Notes: a model not told the origin generated them from the sequence alone. A DNA stretch of 64,000 nt from Dermatophagoides farinae (GCF_024713945.1 NC_134679.1:3849001-3913000); one strand, 5' to 3'; counted from the first letter of the stretch, positions 1 to 12,771 are shown. Numbers and translations are program-made.

Positions 1-3000
1 GCGAAACTTTCATTTTTGCAAGTCTTATATAGACAAACTAGCCTGCTAACCACATTCCTTTCTGTTTGGACCTCTACTATTATGAACGAACCTTTCCGAT
101 TCGATGACAATGTTCAAACAAAAAAACAATCGAGGAACTACCAAACAAATAATAGTGTATCTAAACCAGTGACAATCCAGAATTCATGCACAACAGTCAT
201 ACACTTAATCATAGAATGATTATTGCATTTTCAAAATCGATTGTGATAGTTTCATCGTCATTTTGTGAATATCAAATTCAAACTTATTTTACTCTATGAT
301 TCGAACAATACAATCAATTTTATCTATGAATCCATACATACATTCTTCATTGATTCCAGAATCAAATATTGGCCAACATCTTCAAGATCTTTCCGATGTA
401 TCAATTCAAGACAATGAACATCGGATATTGCCTATTATTAAACAGATTAGAAGGCCATCAACGTCGTGTCATCGACAATTACCATCATTACCTCATCACT
501 ATCATCATCATCAACGATCAACACCAACTCCGTCGCCACCGACATTGATGGTAACCAATAGTGGATGTATGGTCGACAATCTTTGCGGTGTCACATCATC
601 AATGGCAATGATGACTGAGAGGCCTACAATTGCAGTCGATTCTCAAGATATGGATCCTTATTTGAATGATAATGACAACTATTATCAATGTTATGAACAA
701 AAACTTGGTCTTTCATATTTTCGCCAAAGGTAGGTCCTAAGATAAATTTGACTGTTTGTGAATCAATTTTCAAAGCATCGTAATTCACAGGGCATCATTC
801 AATAGTGATCAATGTCTAATGATGATACCTTTCGATCAACGGAATGTTTCACCCGATGGATCAGATGAATTAATCGTTGTTCCACGACGACATAGTAGTG
901 CAATGACAACTGTTTCAACATCACCGTTTCGTATATCTAATCGTATACATTGTACCAGAGATCTATCACCACGATCAAAGACCAATAATAATAATAATAA
1001 TAAACATAGTCTTTCTCTGAATGATGTTGGTATCCATCGTCGACCAAGTATGCCATCAACGTTTCATATCCTCCCGGTAAGTTTCCCTTAAAACGTTTTT
1101 CTCTGAACAAAATTCAATTTATTTTTTTTTGATTCAATTGAAACATTTTTACAATGAAAAAAAAATTCAAAATTTTATTCTATTTGCTTGTCAATTCATC
1201 AATAGACGTGCTTTGTTTTATAAATGTGTAAACTATTTTCAAAAAAATGTTGGCATTTGGTTTGTGTTGACATTTAAAACAAAAAAAAAAACAGCATAGA
1301 ATTTTCCAAATAAAATATTTCAAATATGGATTCTATGGATATTTTTCCATGTACCTTCAATGTCGGCCTTGACATATGATTCTGATTATCATTTATGATT
1401 ATTACATCATTTTATATGGAGCCAGATCAGTAATCTAATTTTTTTTATCGTCATAAATCAATGAAAGATAAGCCAAGTGATAAAAATTGCTTCTTGATTC
1501 AATAACATTAATAATTAATAATTATTAATAATAATATTAATTCATATAACCAATTTGGCTAACTGGATTTTTATTTTGCTTACACTGGTATTTTGATTGT
1601 TTTATTGATCCAATGTTTTTGTTTGTGTAATGGTTTATTTCCTGTCAAACCAATGTTGATTGTAAAGGGTGATTAAATATCACAATTGTTGTCCTCTGAT
1701 CCAGCAAAGCGTATAAATACTGAATTTGGTCTAATATTTGTCATAACTATGCACAGGTAATTACGGAGCCATCATCATCATTGCCATCATGGCGTCAATT
1801 TTTCTCTCAACATTGCATCTAGTCATAGTCAATTCGAATAGACTCGACTCGTTTTTTATTTCTCTCTTTTTTTTCATTTCTTACTTTCGATAATGATGAG
1901 ACTAGTTTGAATTCTCTTTCTTTCTCTTTCTCTTTCGTTTTTTTTGTTTGCTTGGTTGATCAATTATTATATTTTGTCGAGTCAATTTTGTCATTTGCCT
2001 TCTGAGAGTTGTCATTTTTTCTGCCATCTTGTTCGAAATCGATTGATTGTTGTCGTTGTATTTTTTCTTCTTTTTTACAAAGTGCATTTTTATTTCTTAA
2101 AATTTACAAAAACATACAGCTTCTTTGTGTCAACGGTTTCATGTATGCTGGTTACATGTTTTGAAGCAAATTGAACAAATCAACTATTTTGATCGACAAA
2201 TGGAACTCTCAACAATGTCAATTTGTATGTTTGGCCATCATTATACAAGTTAATGACAACGACATTCATAAACAGTTAATTTTTTTTTGTAAAATCCACT
2301 TGTATTCAATTGAATTGATCGACAGAAGTGAGTGTTTGCCATTTGGTGGTCATAGAGTGCTGTATTTCCATTCATTACTTGATATTGGATGTTATTGATT
2401 ACTTTGGATTTTTTTCGATGCCCAATAATCGATCCACAATGGAAACTTGGTTTGATACTATACAACCCATACGAATACCTCGTCCAAAATTGATGTCTAG
2501 CAGAACGGTTATTGCTATGGATTTATTTGATGGTGATGATCATCGACATATGGCTCCATCTATTACATCCGGAACATTAAACAATAATATCGGTCATAAC
2601 AGTAATGGAAACAATAATAGTGCTGATATGATCGGATCCAATATAAACAACGGTTCGATCGACAATGGATCATATCCAATGGAACCTTCTTGAGAATGAT
2701 GAACAAATATAAATTAAACATTTCAAATCATTTTCATTCTGATTATTGTTTTTGTTGTATCAACAATTTTCAGGTTTTATCAAACTGTAAAATAAAAAAA
2801 AAATTTGTCTAAAAATTTTATTATAATTTTGAATTTTTTGGTATTGAAATTAAATTTTGTCACATGAGATATGCAAACAGAACCATTTTGAACAAATCCA
2901 TGGTAATCACTGTCGAATGAGAGCTTAAGAGAGTGAAAGGTGGACAATTTAGTTGGACCAGTGAATCGATGTCATTATCATTCATCAAATAGTCAAAAAA

Positions 3001-4482
3001 AGAAAAAAAGAAAGAAAACGAGAACAAGCAAAAGTTATTTCGACGTACGTGACCTAGTGTCCTGTTGTATGTTGTCATATTTAATGATGATGACATTTAT
3101 ACAGAAAGATAATCGGTATAATTATGGCTTACTGTTACATAAACATTATCCAATCGGATCGAATTCTTCACAAAAAAAAACATAAATATAGTGTGCTGCT
3201 TGTCAACATGATGACAATGATGAATGGCCATTGTACATGTTTCTTTTTCATTTTATTTATTTTTTAATTTTTGTCCATGGTTCAACTTTAATTTATAAAT
3301 GCCATTTTTTCTGGTTGCCATATATCCCTCTCCCTTATATAATGATGAATCCTTTATCATTGTTTGTTTGATTTTTTTATCGTTTAAAATCTTCAGGTAA
3401 ATGATGGAAGAGGACGGCAATCACATCAACATTCGAACAATTTGATCACTACGACAACAGGTTGTTCGGCAATCACAACCACTACGTTATCCTCGCCATG
3501 TTTATCACCACCCGTTGGTTCAAGACAGAAAAGTCATAACCATATGCAATTGTTGATGTCACATGATGCACTGCCACTATTATCACCTTCAGAAACTATG
3601 ATAAATCGGATAACGAACGAAACCTTTAATCCGGAATCAATAAAAGTAGAACAAGTGATTAATGAACATCAACAACTAGGCGAACAGAATAATGATGAAA
3701 TTGATCTAAATGATGCGAATCTGCCAGCAACGAGTATTAACATCGATCGACATAATTTGTTACAGATACCGAGCATTGGTCATGAATCTGTTGATCCGAA
3801 CGAAAGTCCTGATCAATTATCCGAATACTGGCCTGATGAAACCTGGCTTTCACAGGGTCATCATCATTTACCTGTTCGTCGACATAGATCATTGCCTGCA
3901 ACATCTTGTACATCCACTCCATCGTTTGGAATATCAGTACGAGCTAATCAACAGCGGAGTTCTTCTTTTCGTGTTAGGGTAAGTTATAATGATTGCAAAT
4001 TGAATAGAAAAATCCGTTCAACTATTGATCTGTCATGTTGTTCATTCGAAACAGAGTAACAATCGCCTGATTCATCAGGAACCAAACGGCCGTTGGAGAA
4101 TCAAAGTGAAAAAGAGCAAACCATTTCTTGGTATTGCTATTGAAGGTGGATCAAATGTATCGGCTCAATCACAACCAAGGATTATCAATATTCAGGTTTG
4201 ATTATCATAATAACAGGGATCAACCAAATCAATGAGCCGTTTTTCATACCAAAGGAAGGTGGTGCAGCAGCGGAAAACCTACATGTTGGTCATATTATCC
4301 TAGAGGTGGATGGTCATTCAACTCAATTGATGAACCATGCTCAAGTGGCACAAATGATCGCTCATGCTTATTATAATACACCAGAAAAAGATTATGTGGA
4401 ATTTCTTGTGCGAGAAAAATCTAGAAATGAATTTGATCTTCGACGATCTTCATTCATGTTACTCAACAATAGTTTCGAATAA
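1..4482 (+). CDS. Whrn: Whirlin/dyschronic-type PDZ scaffold, 3' part
   Basis: C-terminal part of a multi-PDZ scaffold that in animals organises sensory and synaptic protein complexes. Exons supported by splice sites and phase: about 360-729, 791-1076, 3397-3978, 4055-4195 and 4255-4482 (stop). The last two encode a PDZ domain: RWRIKVKKSKPFLGIAIEGG, then PRIINIQ, a 59-nt intron, EGGAAAENLHVGHIILEVDG and YVEFLV. This closely resembles the third PDZ of vertebrate whirlin (VKKS..LGIAIEGG, VGHVILEVNG, DYIDFLV), and as in whirlin it lies at the extreme C-terminus. The earlier exons encode a long Ser/His/Asn-rich linker. A frame open from base 1 to 219 (AKLSFLQ at its start) may be a further exon, but its border is unclear. 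The first two PDZ domains and the harmonin-homology domain should lie upstream of the window. The family call is strong; the linker exon starts are less certain. Confidence 0.8.
2418..2693 (+). CDS. Putative small ORF or alternative exon inside the whirlin intron
   Basis: Open frame of 91 codons from ATG at 2418 (MPNNRSTMETWFDTIQPIRI...) to a stop, inside the 2.3-kb intron between exons 791-1076 and 3397-3978. The composition (Asn/Gly/Ser plus acidic stretches) resembles the whirlin linker rather than A/T-rich intron. The frame stays open upstream to about 2325. A convincing acceptor joining it in phase to the exon ending at 1076 was not found, and the canonical splice skips it. It could be an alternative terminal exon giving a protein without the last PDZ, a separate small gene, or chance. 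Confidence 0.25.
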   Translation: MPNNRSTMETWFDTIQPIRIPRPKLMSSRTVIAMDLFDGDDHRHMAPSITSGTLNNNIGHNSNGNNNSADMIGSNINNGSIDNGSYPMEPS

Positions 4483-5267
4483 TCTACACGAGTGCAAATA
4501 TTCGAATATGTAATTGTCGAACATGGAATCCATAAATTCGAATTAACTGCAACCATGGTGAACTTAACTCAATGGGCTTATGTTTAAAAAAAAGTATGGC
4601 CCAATGGATGATCGTTTCCAAACAACAGATTTCCATCATTTTGCTTTTTATGTACAATATATACGATTCATTCAATAAATGATTATTGTATAGCCTTCAA
4701 AAAAGAACGATCAATTTCATTTGAAATTGAAATTTTGGTCCGTTATACGATTGAGGATTGATTCAATCTGTCATTCCGTTTTGGCCGTGACAACATCCAT
4801 TGTTGACAATTGTCCATCATGTTTTTTTTTTGATTATCATGGATTTTTTTCGTTCGAATAAACTATACAGGAGAACAAAAAAAAAATGATTGAAAAAACA
4901 TTTCATGTTTTTCAATTACTTTTACAGTCATCATCATGTCAATATATCATTGTTACAAATATGTTCATTGTGAAAAAATAAAATGGCCACATTCAAATCA
5001 TGTCTATAAACTTTGTATATATTTAAATTAAAATGCAGGTAAAAGCTTTAGCGCATGACTGAGTCTACCGAAAAGTTTTCGGCATTGTTTGCTTGGTTCC
5101 ATACTAATAAACTTTTCGGGAATCATCAAATCATTGCCATGCTGATATTGATTTCCATTGTGAAGCTGATTGAAACACACGCCTTGTATGACCAATTCAT
5201 CTGATCAGATTTATTTCTTAGCCATTTATAACATTTTTTAGATATATTAATTGTTCAATTGGTGAAA
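4483..5267. other. Whirlin 3' UTR and CCT1 5' flank
   Basis: Contains the whirlin 3' UTR and a non-coding spacer with T-runs. No further gene is seen. The CCT1 promoter should lie in its right half. Confidence 0.5.
4674..4679 (+). terminator. Polyadenylation signal of the whirlin-like gene
   Basis: AATAAA about 190 nt after the whirlin stop codon and about 590 nt before the CCT1 start. Assignment is by position only. Confidence 0.45.
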
Positions 5268-7430
5268 ATGTCAGCTGTACAAAATTTACTTTCAGTTGCT
5301 GGTCAACGGATTTCTGGACAGAATGTCCGAACACAGAATGGTTTGCTATTGTTTATTTACATTTTGTAATTTACTTATTTAATCAATTTTCATAGTCATG
5401 GCAGCATCTGCAATCGCCAATGTCGTCAAATCTTCATTGGGACCTATCGGATTAGATAAAATGCTTGTTGATGATATTGGTGATGTGACGATTACGAATG
5501 ATGGTGCCACTATACTTAGCTTATTAGAAGTGGAACATCCAGCTGCTAAAGTTCTTGTTGATTTGGCTCAATTGCAAGACAAAGAGGTTGGCGATGGAAC
5601 AACATCGGTTGTCATTATTGCGGCCGAACTACTTAAAAATGCAGATGAATTGGTTCAAAACAAAATTCACCCGACATCGATCATTTCTGGTTATCGTTTA
5701 GCCTGCAAAGAAGCTGTGAAATATATTCAGGAGAATCTTTGCCTTTCAGTGGATGATCTCGGAAAAGACTCAATAATTAACGCGGCTAAAACGTCTTTAT
5801 CATCAAAATTGATTGGATCGTAAGTTATTCTGACAGTTTTCTTGTCCCATGAACTTTATCCATTTCGCCATGCATTTATAATTTGCGAAATGGATTATAC
5901 GCTGGGAACAAATTAAATGCGGACAGATAGAATAATGGAAGGAATTTGATTATCACCGATCATTTCAATAACTTGATCTAATCGTACATTATTTTTTTTA
6001 GTGATTCAGATTTTTTTGCCAATATGGTCGTCGATGCTGTTACCATCATTAAACAATCTGATGGCCGCGGTGGATTTAAATATCCAGTCAAAGCTATTCG
6101 TGTTCTTAAAGCGAATGGTAAATCGATGCGTGAATCAATGCTTATCAATGGATTTGCTTTGAACTGTGTGATCGCTATGCAAGGTAAAGTATGCTTCTGA
6201 CATGCCTTTTCTATACAAAATTTGAGCAGATGATTAAAAATAATGGTCAACTGATGCAACATGCAAATGATTGTAATTCTGTTATCCATGTATATGAGAA
6301 ACAATGGATCGATATAGACATAATAGATTCATTGATAATTAGTTACTAATGTTTGATTTTTTTTCATCCCATCACAATAACAGGAATGCCCAAATATATA
6401 AAGAATGCAAAGATTGCCCTGTTGGATTTTTCGCTCCAAAAAGCAAAAATGAAAATGGGTGTCCAGATGCTGATCACAGATCCAGACAAATTGGAAGACA
6501 TGCGTAAACGAGAAAGTGACATAACCAAAGAACGAATATTGAAGATAATCAATGCCGGTGCCAATGTTATCCTAACGACCGGAGGCATCGATGAACTTTG
6601 CCAAAAATATTGTCTCGAAGGTGGTGTAATGGCTGTACGTCGTTGTCGAAAGATTGATTTGAAACGTATTGCAAAAGCTACCGGTGGTCAATTAATCTCC
6701 AGTTTGGCCAACATGGAAGGTGAAGAAACATTCGAAGCTTCCATGTTAGGTGAAGCTGAAGAAGTTGTCCAAGAAAGAGTTTCCGATGATGAACTTATAT
6801 TGGTAAAAGGGTAAGTAACAATTTGAATGATAGGATAATTTACCTGATTGATTTGAAATTCTTCATAGAACAAAAAATCACAATTCAGCGTCAATCATTC
6901 TTCGTGGGGCAAATGAATTCTTTCTTGATGAAATGGAACGGTCATTACATGATTCGTTGTGTGCCGTAAAACGTGTGCTTGAATCAAAAAAAGTAGTACC
7001 AGGTGGAGGTGCTGTTGAAGCAGCTTTGTCCGTCTATTTGGAAAACTTTGCCACCACTATTGGATCAAGAGAACAGTTGGCTATCGCTGAATTCGCTAAA
7101 TCTTTGTTGGTTATACCAAAAACATTAGCCGTGAATGCGGCTAAAGATGCAACCGATTTGGTGGCTAAACTTCGTGCCTACCATAATAGTTCTCAACAAA
7201 AATCTGAACATGTTGCATTGAAAAATGTTGGCCTCGACTTGGTTGAAGGTTCGGTCAAAGATTGTGTAAAGATGGGCGTTCTCGAACCTGCTATTTCGAA
7301 AATTAAAAGCTTAAAATTCGCAACCGAAGCTGCAATTACTATCCTACGAATTGATGATTTGATAAAACTTCAAAAAGAAAAAGAAGACCACAGATATGGA
7401 GGCGATCAATGCTATGCTGGCGACGATTAA
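5268..7430 (+). CDS. CCT1: T-complex protein 1 subunit alpha (CCT1 chaperonin subunit)
   Basis: Subunit of the cytosolic CCT/TRiC chaperonin, which folds actin, tubulin and other proteins in an ATP-driven double ring. Five exons join in phase: 5268-5340, 5396-5819, 6002-6183, 6384-6810 and 6869-7430, giving 555 aa, the normal family length. Visible group II chaperonin signatures are [18 protein letters not shown] (ATP-domain start), [15 protein letters not shown] (nucleotide binding), [13 protein letters not shown] (apical domain) and [13 protein letters not shown] (equatorial return). The alpha identity follows from near-exact agreement with CCT1 in the N-terminal half and [17 protein letters not shown] at the C-terminus. 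The start at 5268 gives [20 protein letters not shown], matching the family N-terminus. The methyltransferase start follows 143 nt after the stop. Nothing is missing. Confidence 0.97.
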
Positions 7431-7495
7431 ATTGAATAATTCGATTCGAAAATTAATTTTTTTTTATATTTTATTTCAACAATTATGAAATTCCG

Positions 7496-7501
7496 AATAA
7501 A
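7496..7501 (+). terminator. Polyadenylation signal of CCT1
   Basis: AATAAA 65 nt after the CCT1 stop codon and about 70 nt before the next start codon, so the two genes are separated by a very short spacer. Confidence 0.6.
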
Positions 7502-7573
7502 TTGATTTGGATTTTTTTAATTTTCAAATGAACTCGTGTTGCGTATTACTTCTGACAATTCAATTCAAGTGCA

Positions 7574-8528
7574 ATGGATCAACAATTGTGTAAGCTTACG
7601 ACAGTGAAACAATTTGAATGCCTGGATAAATCGGCATCCAAAATTCGCTTGCTTGATTTAAATCGAATAATTGAAAAGGTGATACGAAAACAGTGTGATC
7701 AAGTGCCATGTAAAATTGTGGATATTGACTGCCAGACAGGATGTACCACTGCTTCATTATCGACGGCATTCCCATCCAGTAATGTGATGGGAATTGGATC
7801 CGATGGAAACATGATTCATTATGCCCAAAGTCATTATAAACAAAGCGGTCATTTCATTCAAGCAGATGTTAGTAAGTCTGATTTTGGCCAACATCTAATT
7901 AAACATGGTCTTTCTGATGGCGAACCTTTTGCCGATTTGATTATTGCCATCCATTCATTTCGAATGATGGATCCAAATATAGAAACCATATTGGCTAATT
8001 TGAATTCCATTTTAAAACCAGGTGAGCTTAGGAAACAATGAAAAAAAAATCTAAAAATAATTTCATCTGTGATTACTAGATGGCATATTATGCGTTACAT
8101 TTTCATTCTGGAGTGATCTATTTCGAATTGGCAATGAAGTCTTCATGTCCGATGAGATGTCATTGCGAATATCGGATGATTCAATGTACAAATTAACAAA
8201 ACCAGATTGGAATAAAGAAATGGAAAAATTAAAACAATTACTTGACAAATACAGATTTCGTATGGACAACAACTCAACAGTAATCGAAATGGTCGAACAA
8301 CGGATGGAATTCGATACGTTGAAACGAATACAGGATTGTATCCGTTTCATTTATCCATTAACTCCATTCGTACCGGAATCAAAACGTTTGAGATTTTTTA
8401 GCAAATTTTTCGACAATGTTTATGATCATTCAATGTCAGATGGTTGGCAACAGGAACATGAAATATATCATTTGCCATATCAGTATTTATCGCTTTGTAC
8501 GACCAAATATGGGCCCGGCAGTCAATAG
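7574..8528 (+). CDS. Juvenile-hormone-acid-methyltransferase-like SAM methyltransferase
   Basis: Two exons, 7574-8021 and 8080-8528, joined across a 58-nt intron (CCA G|GTGAGC ... ACTAG|AT GGC), give 298 aa, close to the length of insect JHAMT. The N-terminal half has the Rossmann methyltransferase layout: beta-1 with a motif-I region KIVDIDCQTGCTTASLS, an acidic beta-2 region (VMGIGSDGNMIHYAQ), FIQADVSK, and ADLIIAIHSFRMMDPN, with an ILKPGG-like turn split by the intron. The C-terminal half has the long helical substrate cap seen in JHAMT-type enzymes. In insects such enzymes methylate farnesoic or juvenile hormone acid; mites are thought to make at most methyl farnesoate, so the substrate is unknown. 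Motif I lacks two glycines of the usual D-x-G-x-G core, which may affect SAM binding. The fold call is good, the specific function weak. Confidence 0.7.
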
Positions 8529-9165
8529 ATATATTCTTTAAAGAATGTTTGCATGTTTTGAGAATTTTTCAGTTTTTTTTTGTTTATTTATGCAATTTCC
8601 AATGAACTAGCATCATTAATTTTAATACAATTCAAACACTTGACGCTTGATTATGATTGATTCAATGGTTGATTGTTGTTGATCTCATTATTAATACTAG
8701 CAAAATGCGATTCTTGACATGGTGTTAGCCTGCCTTGATGAATGAGTAGATGATTGAAAAAAAAGAGATGGACAGCAAAAACAAACATCCAATGAATGTG
8801 TGTCGTGTCATGTCAGTCAGACAACATTAGAAACAGAACAAAGAATATCCAAAGTTTTTGTCAAAACAAAAATCACATGCTTTGCAAGCCATTATTTGTT
8901 GTCATCATCATCTATAGTTACTTGACTTGACACGATGATGGATCAAATCATGACCGAATGGCATGACAATCGATGATGACGGCGATCCAATCCACCTACG
9001 ACGATCCTTTTTCACCATTAGCAAACAACTGCCATTATATTATGCATGTCGAATGACTGTGGTTCTTTTGTTTTATCCGGCATGTTGCATGTTAAGTTTT
9101 TCATTCATGATTCGAGAATTTCTCCTTCATTCACAAAGATTTTTTATCTTCATTTTTCTTTAGCT

Positions 9166-9177
9166 ATGGCGGCCCAT
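9166..9177. promoter_or_regulatory. YY1/Pho-like motif
   Basis: ATGGCGGCCCAT contains the YY1/Pleiohomeotic core (ATGGC, GCCAT on the other strand) in its long form. It could equally be a start codon, because a 58-codon frame opens here. Function is inferred only. Confidence 0.25.
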
Positions 9178-9348
9178 GCAAACGAAGAAAAATCCGTATT
9201 TGTTTTGGACAGGAGCAATCGCAAACAAGAACTTGATGTTTTGTTGTTTTTGTTTGTTCATCAAATGAGGAATGAATGTGGCGACCACGAACAAACTAAC
9301 TGGCCCACACTCGTTATGATGAGAATCGAGATGAGTTGCTGATAGATA

Positions 9349-9369
9349 GAGAGAGAGAGAGAGAGAGAG
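9349..9369. repeat. GA dinucleotide tract
   Basis: About ten GA units. It lies between two ATGGCGGCC motifs at 9166 and 9485. Confidence 0.9.
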
Positions 9370-9484
9370 TCTATGATGATGAGAGCAGGATATACAAATC
9401 AATTGGATAAAAAAAATGTTGATTGATTGATTGATTGGTAACGTCATAACAACAAAATTTTTGAATAATTTACATGTAAAAAAA

Positions 9485-9495
9485 ATGGCGGCCAT
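9485..9495. promoter_or_regulatory. Second YY1/Pho-like motif
   Basis: ATGGCGGCCAT is preceded by an A-run and matches AA-ATGGCGGC, the extended YY1 site, with a GCCAT core on both strands. It lies 116 bp after the GA tract. Confidence 0.3.
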
Positions 9496-10847
9496 GATTG
9501 TAAGTATTGCCATCACTTGACCATCATTGATCACAAGGTGGAGGCGCATCAAAATCGTATCGAATTTTATTTTTTTTTCTCTTTGTCTCTATCAAAATAA
9601 ATAAAAAACCAAACCAAACAAACAAACATCTTAATCACACGGTGCCCAATATTTTGATGTTGATGATTAAATTATGCACAAGTACATGACCAACATATAA
9701 TATCCATGTCGATCGATTGACTGATAATAGTGATCATCATCGATTCTCAATGTTTTGAGGTGGTTATCATAATAATCAACAATTGAGTTGAATTGCAATT
9801 ACTTCATTGCTTTAGGTATACAATTCAATCTAATCGATGAACAAAATAGTGTCAACAATTGATGATGAGTAGAGCGCCCATCGCTGAAAACTGATAAGTG
9901 AAAATCTGAAAATAAATAATAATCATAATCATCATTATATAAAGGCGTTCATTGCTTGCTTGACTGGCTTATAATATATTTTTGAGTCTATGTTTATGTC
10001 GATGATGATCATAAACGGACATAATTGCCATAGTTCATAAAGCGTTAGTGCAATCTAATCAATTTTTTTCTCTTTTTTTTTGTTCATTATTGAAAAATGA
10101 AATTCTTTTCCACTATTTTTCTTTTGTCGCCAATGCAATACATTTGGTCTGACGTTTTTTTTCTATTTGGCCATGGCTTCCGCCAGTTGAAGATGAGTGA
10201 ACGAAATATTTTATGAAAGTTGTTAGAGAAGCAGGTGAACGGCGGCATCATCTCTCTGATGTTTGATGATTGTATTGAGAGGGATGTGAATTTCGAACCT
10301 AAAGTCTGATTTATTCGTTCGATGAGTTTTTGCCTTACAAATGATGAGAATTCGATACGATCGAATGATGAATAAATCCAGTAGTCATTAGAACAGAATA
10401 TGCATAACATTAAATTGAAAATGTAGCGAATTGTCCGAATGAATTAAATCGACGAATGATTCTTTGTTCAATGAATCGCGTTTTGGTTGTCCTCATCGAT
10501 TTGTTTCAATTGAAATGTTTATTCCTTGATTCATCAATAAGGCTGATAATACAGCTTCAATGATGATAGATTATATCTAAACATCACCACCTTATAAACA
10601 TTATACACAGTTGAATAAATCATTTCACATTTGATTATATGTTCAATGGGTCTTATTCAATTGATATGATCGTCACTAGGTGAACATGATAAACACGGTA
10701 GCTGATGGATATTTTAAGCTTAGGCAACGAAACTTTCGATTACCAAATCCACCTTAACATGGAAAACGACAATTGGGCACCCTACGGTGTTAAATACATA
10801 AAATCAGATACCATCCGAATGGAATGTTTGGTTGATTTTGACTAAAT

Positions 10848-10871
10848 TTGTTTGTTTGTTTGTTTGTTTGG
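10848..10871. repeat. GTTT tetranucleotide repeat
   Basis: Five to six tandem TTTG units. Confidence 0.85.
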
Positions 10872-12689
10872 TTTTTTCGTTTTGTTGACCGTGTCAATCA
10901 TTCATCTTAGAGATGAACGATAATTATATAGAACGGTCATCATTATTGAACCATTCATGAGGTATGCTTATATCTAAGGTGATGAACGAATTTCCAAATA
11001 AATTGAGTGAAACAAGACGATTTGATTATGAAGGTTCTATTTGGGTTCATGATAGATTGATCTGATGCTCGATTTTTTCATCATCAGATAAGTTTTATTA
11101 CGATGCATGAATGTATCAATCATTTTGACTTGTCACATGAAACACACATATATATTCGATTTACTTGTCAGATGTACACATCACGGTTCTCTATCAAGAT
11201 TCATCTTGATTATAATCAAATTCATGAGTTTATCATATGGCTATTGGGTTTCGTTCAAACTACCTGTTTAGACAGTATTTGTGTTGCTTACGAGACCGCA
11301 AGGTCTTGTACCAAGTTCGTGTATCTATTGATTGGATATTAGACCGGAACCAACAACAACATTGAGGTATGTGTCGTGAAAAATTTTACAAGCTTAGGCT
11401 GACAGTTCTTTCAACAACAATGTTTACTTAAAACACATCATCATTGAACATAAAGGCGAGGCAATGCAATGATGTAACTCATAATGTAGGCTTGCCAAGC
11501 GCCAACAACAAATTTAACATGGCTGAATATTCAGATAGCCAGATTCCGATTGAAAAATTGTTTAAATTCAAACGAATCGATATTCGATTCTATGACACTA
11601 GACACATAGTTTCAAGTCAGGTCAGAAAATAAGACGAATACAAATGTCGAAATATCGAAACAAAAACAAAAACAACAAAAAAAATTGTCTGTCTATTCGC
11701 CCAGTTTATCGGCCTTCATTTTACGACGTGACAATAGCATCGAATGACTCTATACAACCATAACGTTGTAGTAAAAAAAAAATCATAAAATCAAAAAAAA
11801 AAAAAACATTATTCATTCATCGAGCTTTGTATTCAATTGTATTACATTCAAATTGATTTGCTTAACTTAGTAGTTCGGGGCAAATCATCAAAAGTTTTTT
11901 TTTTGCGATCGCAATAAAATCACAACTATCGATCCAATTCACTTGAAAATCGATGAATGAGGCTTCTTCTCTCTCTTTTTCTCACTTTAGTTGCATTTAT
12001 TTTATGATTTTCCGATTCGGTTCACTTTATTGTTTTGACTTCTTTTTTTTCTTTTTCTTTTTTTTCATTTAATTCAGACAAATACCTAGCACCAGTTTCG
12101 TTTCATTCATTATATTTAATAATGAAATTCAATGATAATGATATTGTCATATATTGTTGCTATATTGCAAATGAATTAGTTTTGCTATTATCTATATTCT
12201 TAGAAAATTTTTTTTTTTTGTTATCACACAACACTTTCATCTGTTTCAATTTGTATAGCTCCCGTATATAAAGACCTGAAATTGATGAAATTAATATTTC
12301 AGTAACCAAAAATCGAAACAGAAATCAACAATCATCTTATGGTAAGTTTATTTTTCATCAATATATTAATATGGGCGTGTATTCAATGTGATATTCCATT
12401 GACTGACCGTTTGCTGCATCACGATCATTTATCAATTACAGCCACGTGTATTAGAGAGTTTATATATGTGCGTGTGTTTGTGTGTTTGTGTCTGTATATC
12501 ATCCATAGGGAAATGGTAAATCAAAGAGGTCAAACAAAACAAAACAAAAAAATGTCAGACACGTATATTATTTGAAAAAGCAAATGGATTTTCATTAGCA
12601 TAATAAAGTCATCATCACCGAAAAATTTATACGGCAATTTTTGTCTCTCTAAATGAAAATGTCAACCCAAAAGTATGGTTATTATAACA

Positions 12690-12771
12690 ACTACAGCCAG
12701 TGGCGGATCTACCATTGGGCCCACGGATTAAATAAATTGAATGAATTGGTTGATCTGCCACTGACGACAGC
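12690..12771. mobile_element. Very small hAT-like foldback (MITE-like) element
   Basis: The left end CAGTGGCGGATCTACC (from 12698) and the reverse complement of the right end (12748-12763), CAGTGGCAGATCAACC, match at 14 of 16 bases. The element is flanked by ACTACAGC (12690-12697) and ACGACAGC (12764-12771), an 8-bp near-duplication with one mismatch. CAGTG ends with 8-bp target duplications are typical of hAT transposons. The 66-bp core has no coding capacity, so it would be a non-autonomous miniature or an internally deleted remnant. Confidence 0.5.

Noticed and set aside
9166-9342. Open frame MAAHANEEKSVFVLDRSNRK with a good start context
   Set aside because: Only 58 codons; no homology recognised, no splice partner, and the sequence then runs into a GA repeat. 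The ATGGCGGCC start is better treated as a motif for now.
11103-11632. Two plus-strand frames of 60-80 codons
   Set aside because: No domain, no splice context and random-looking composition.
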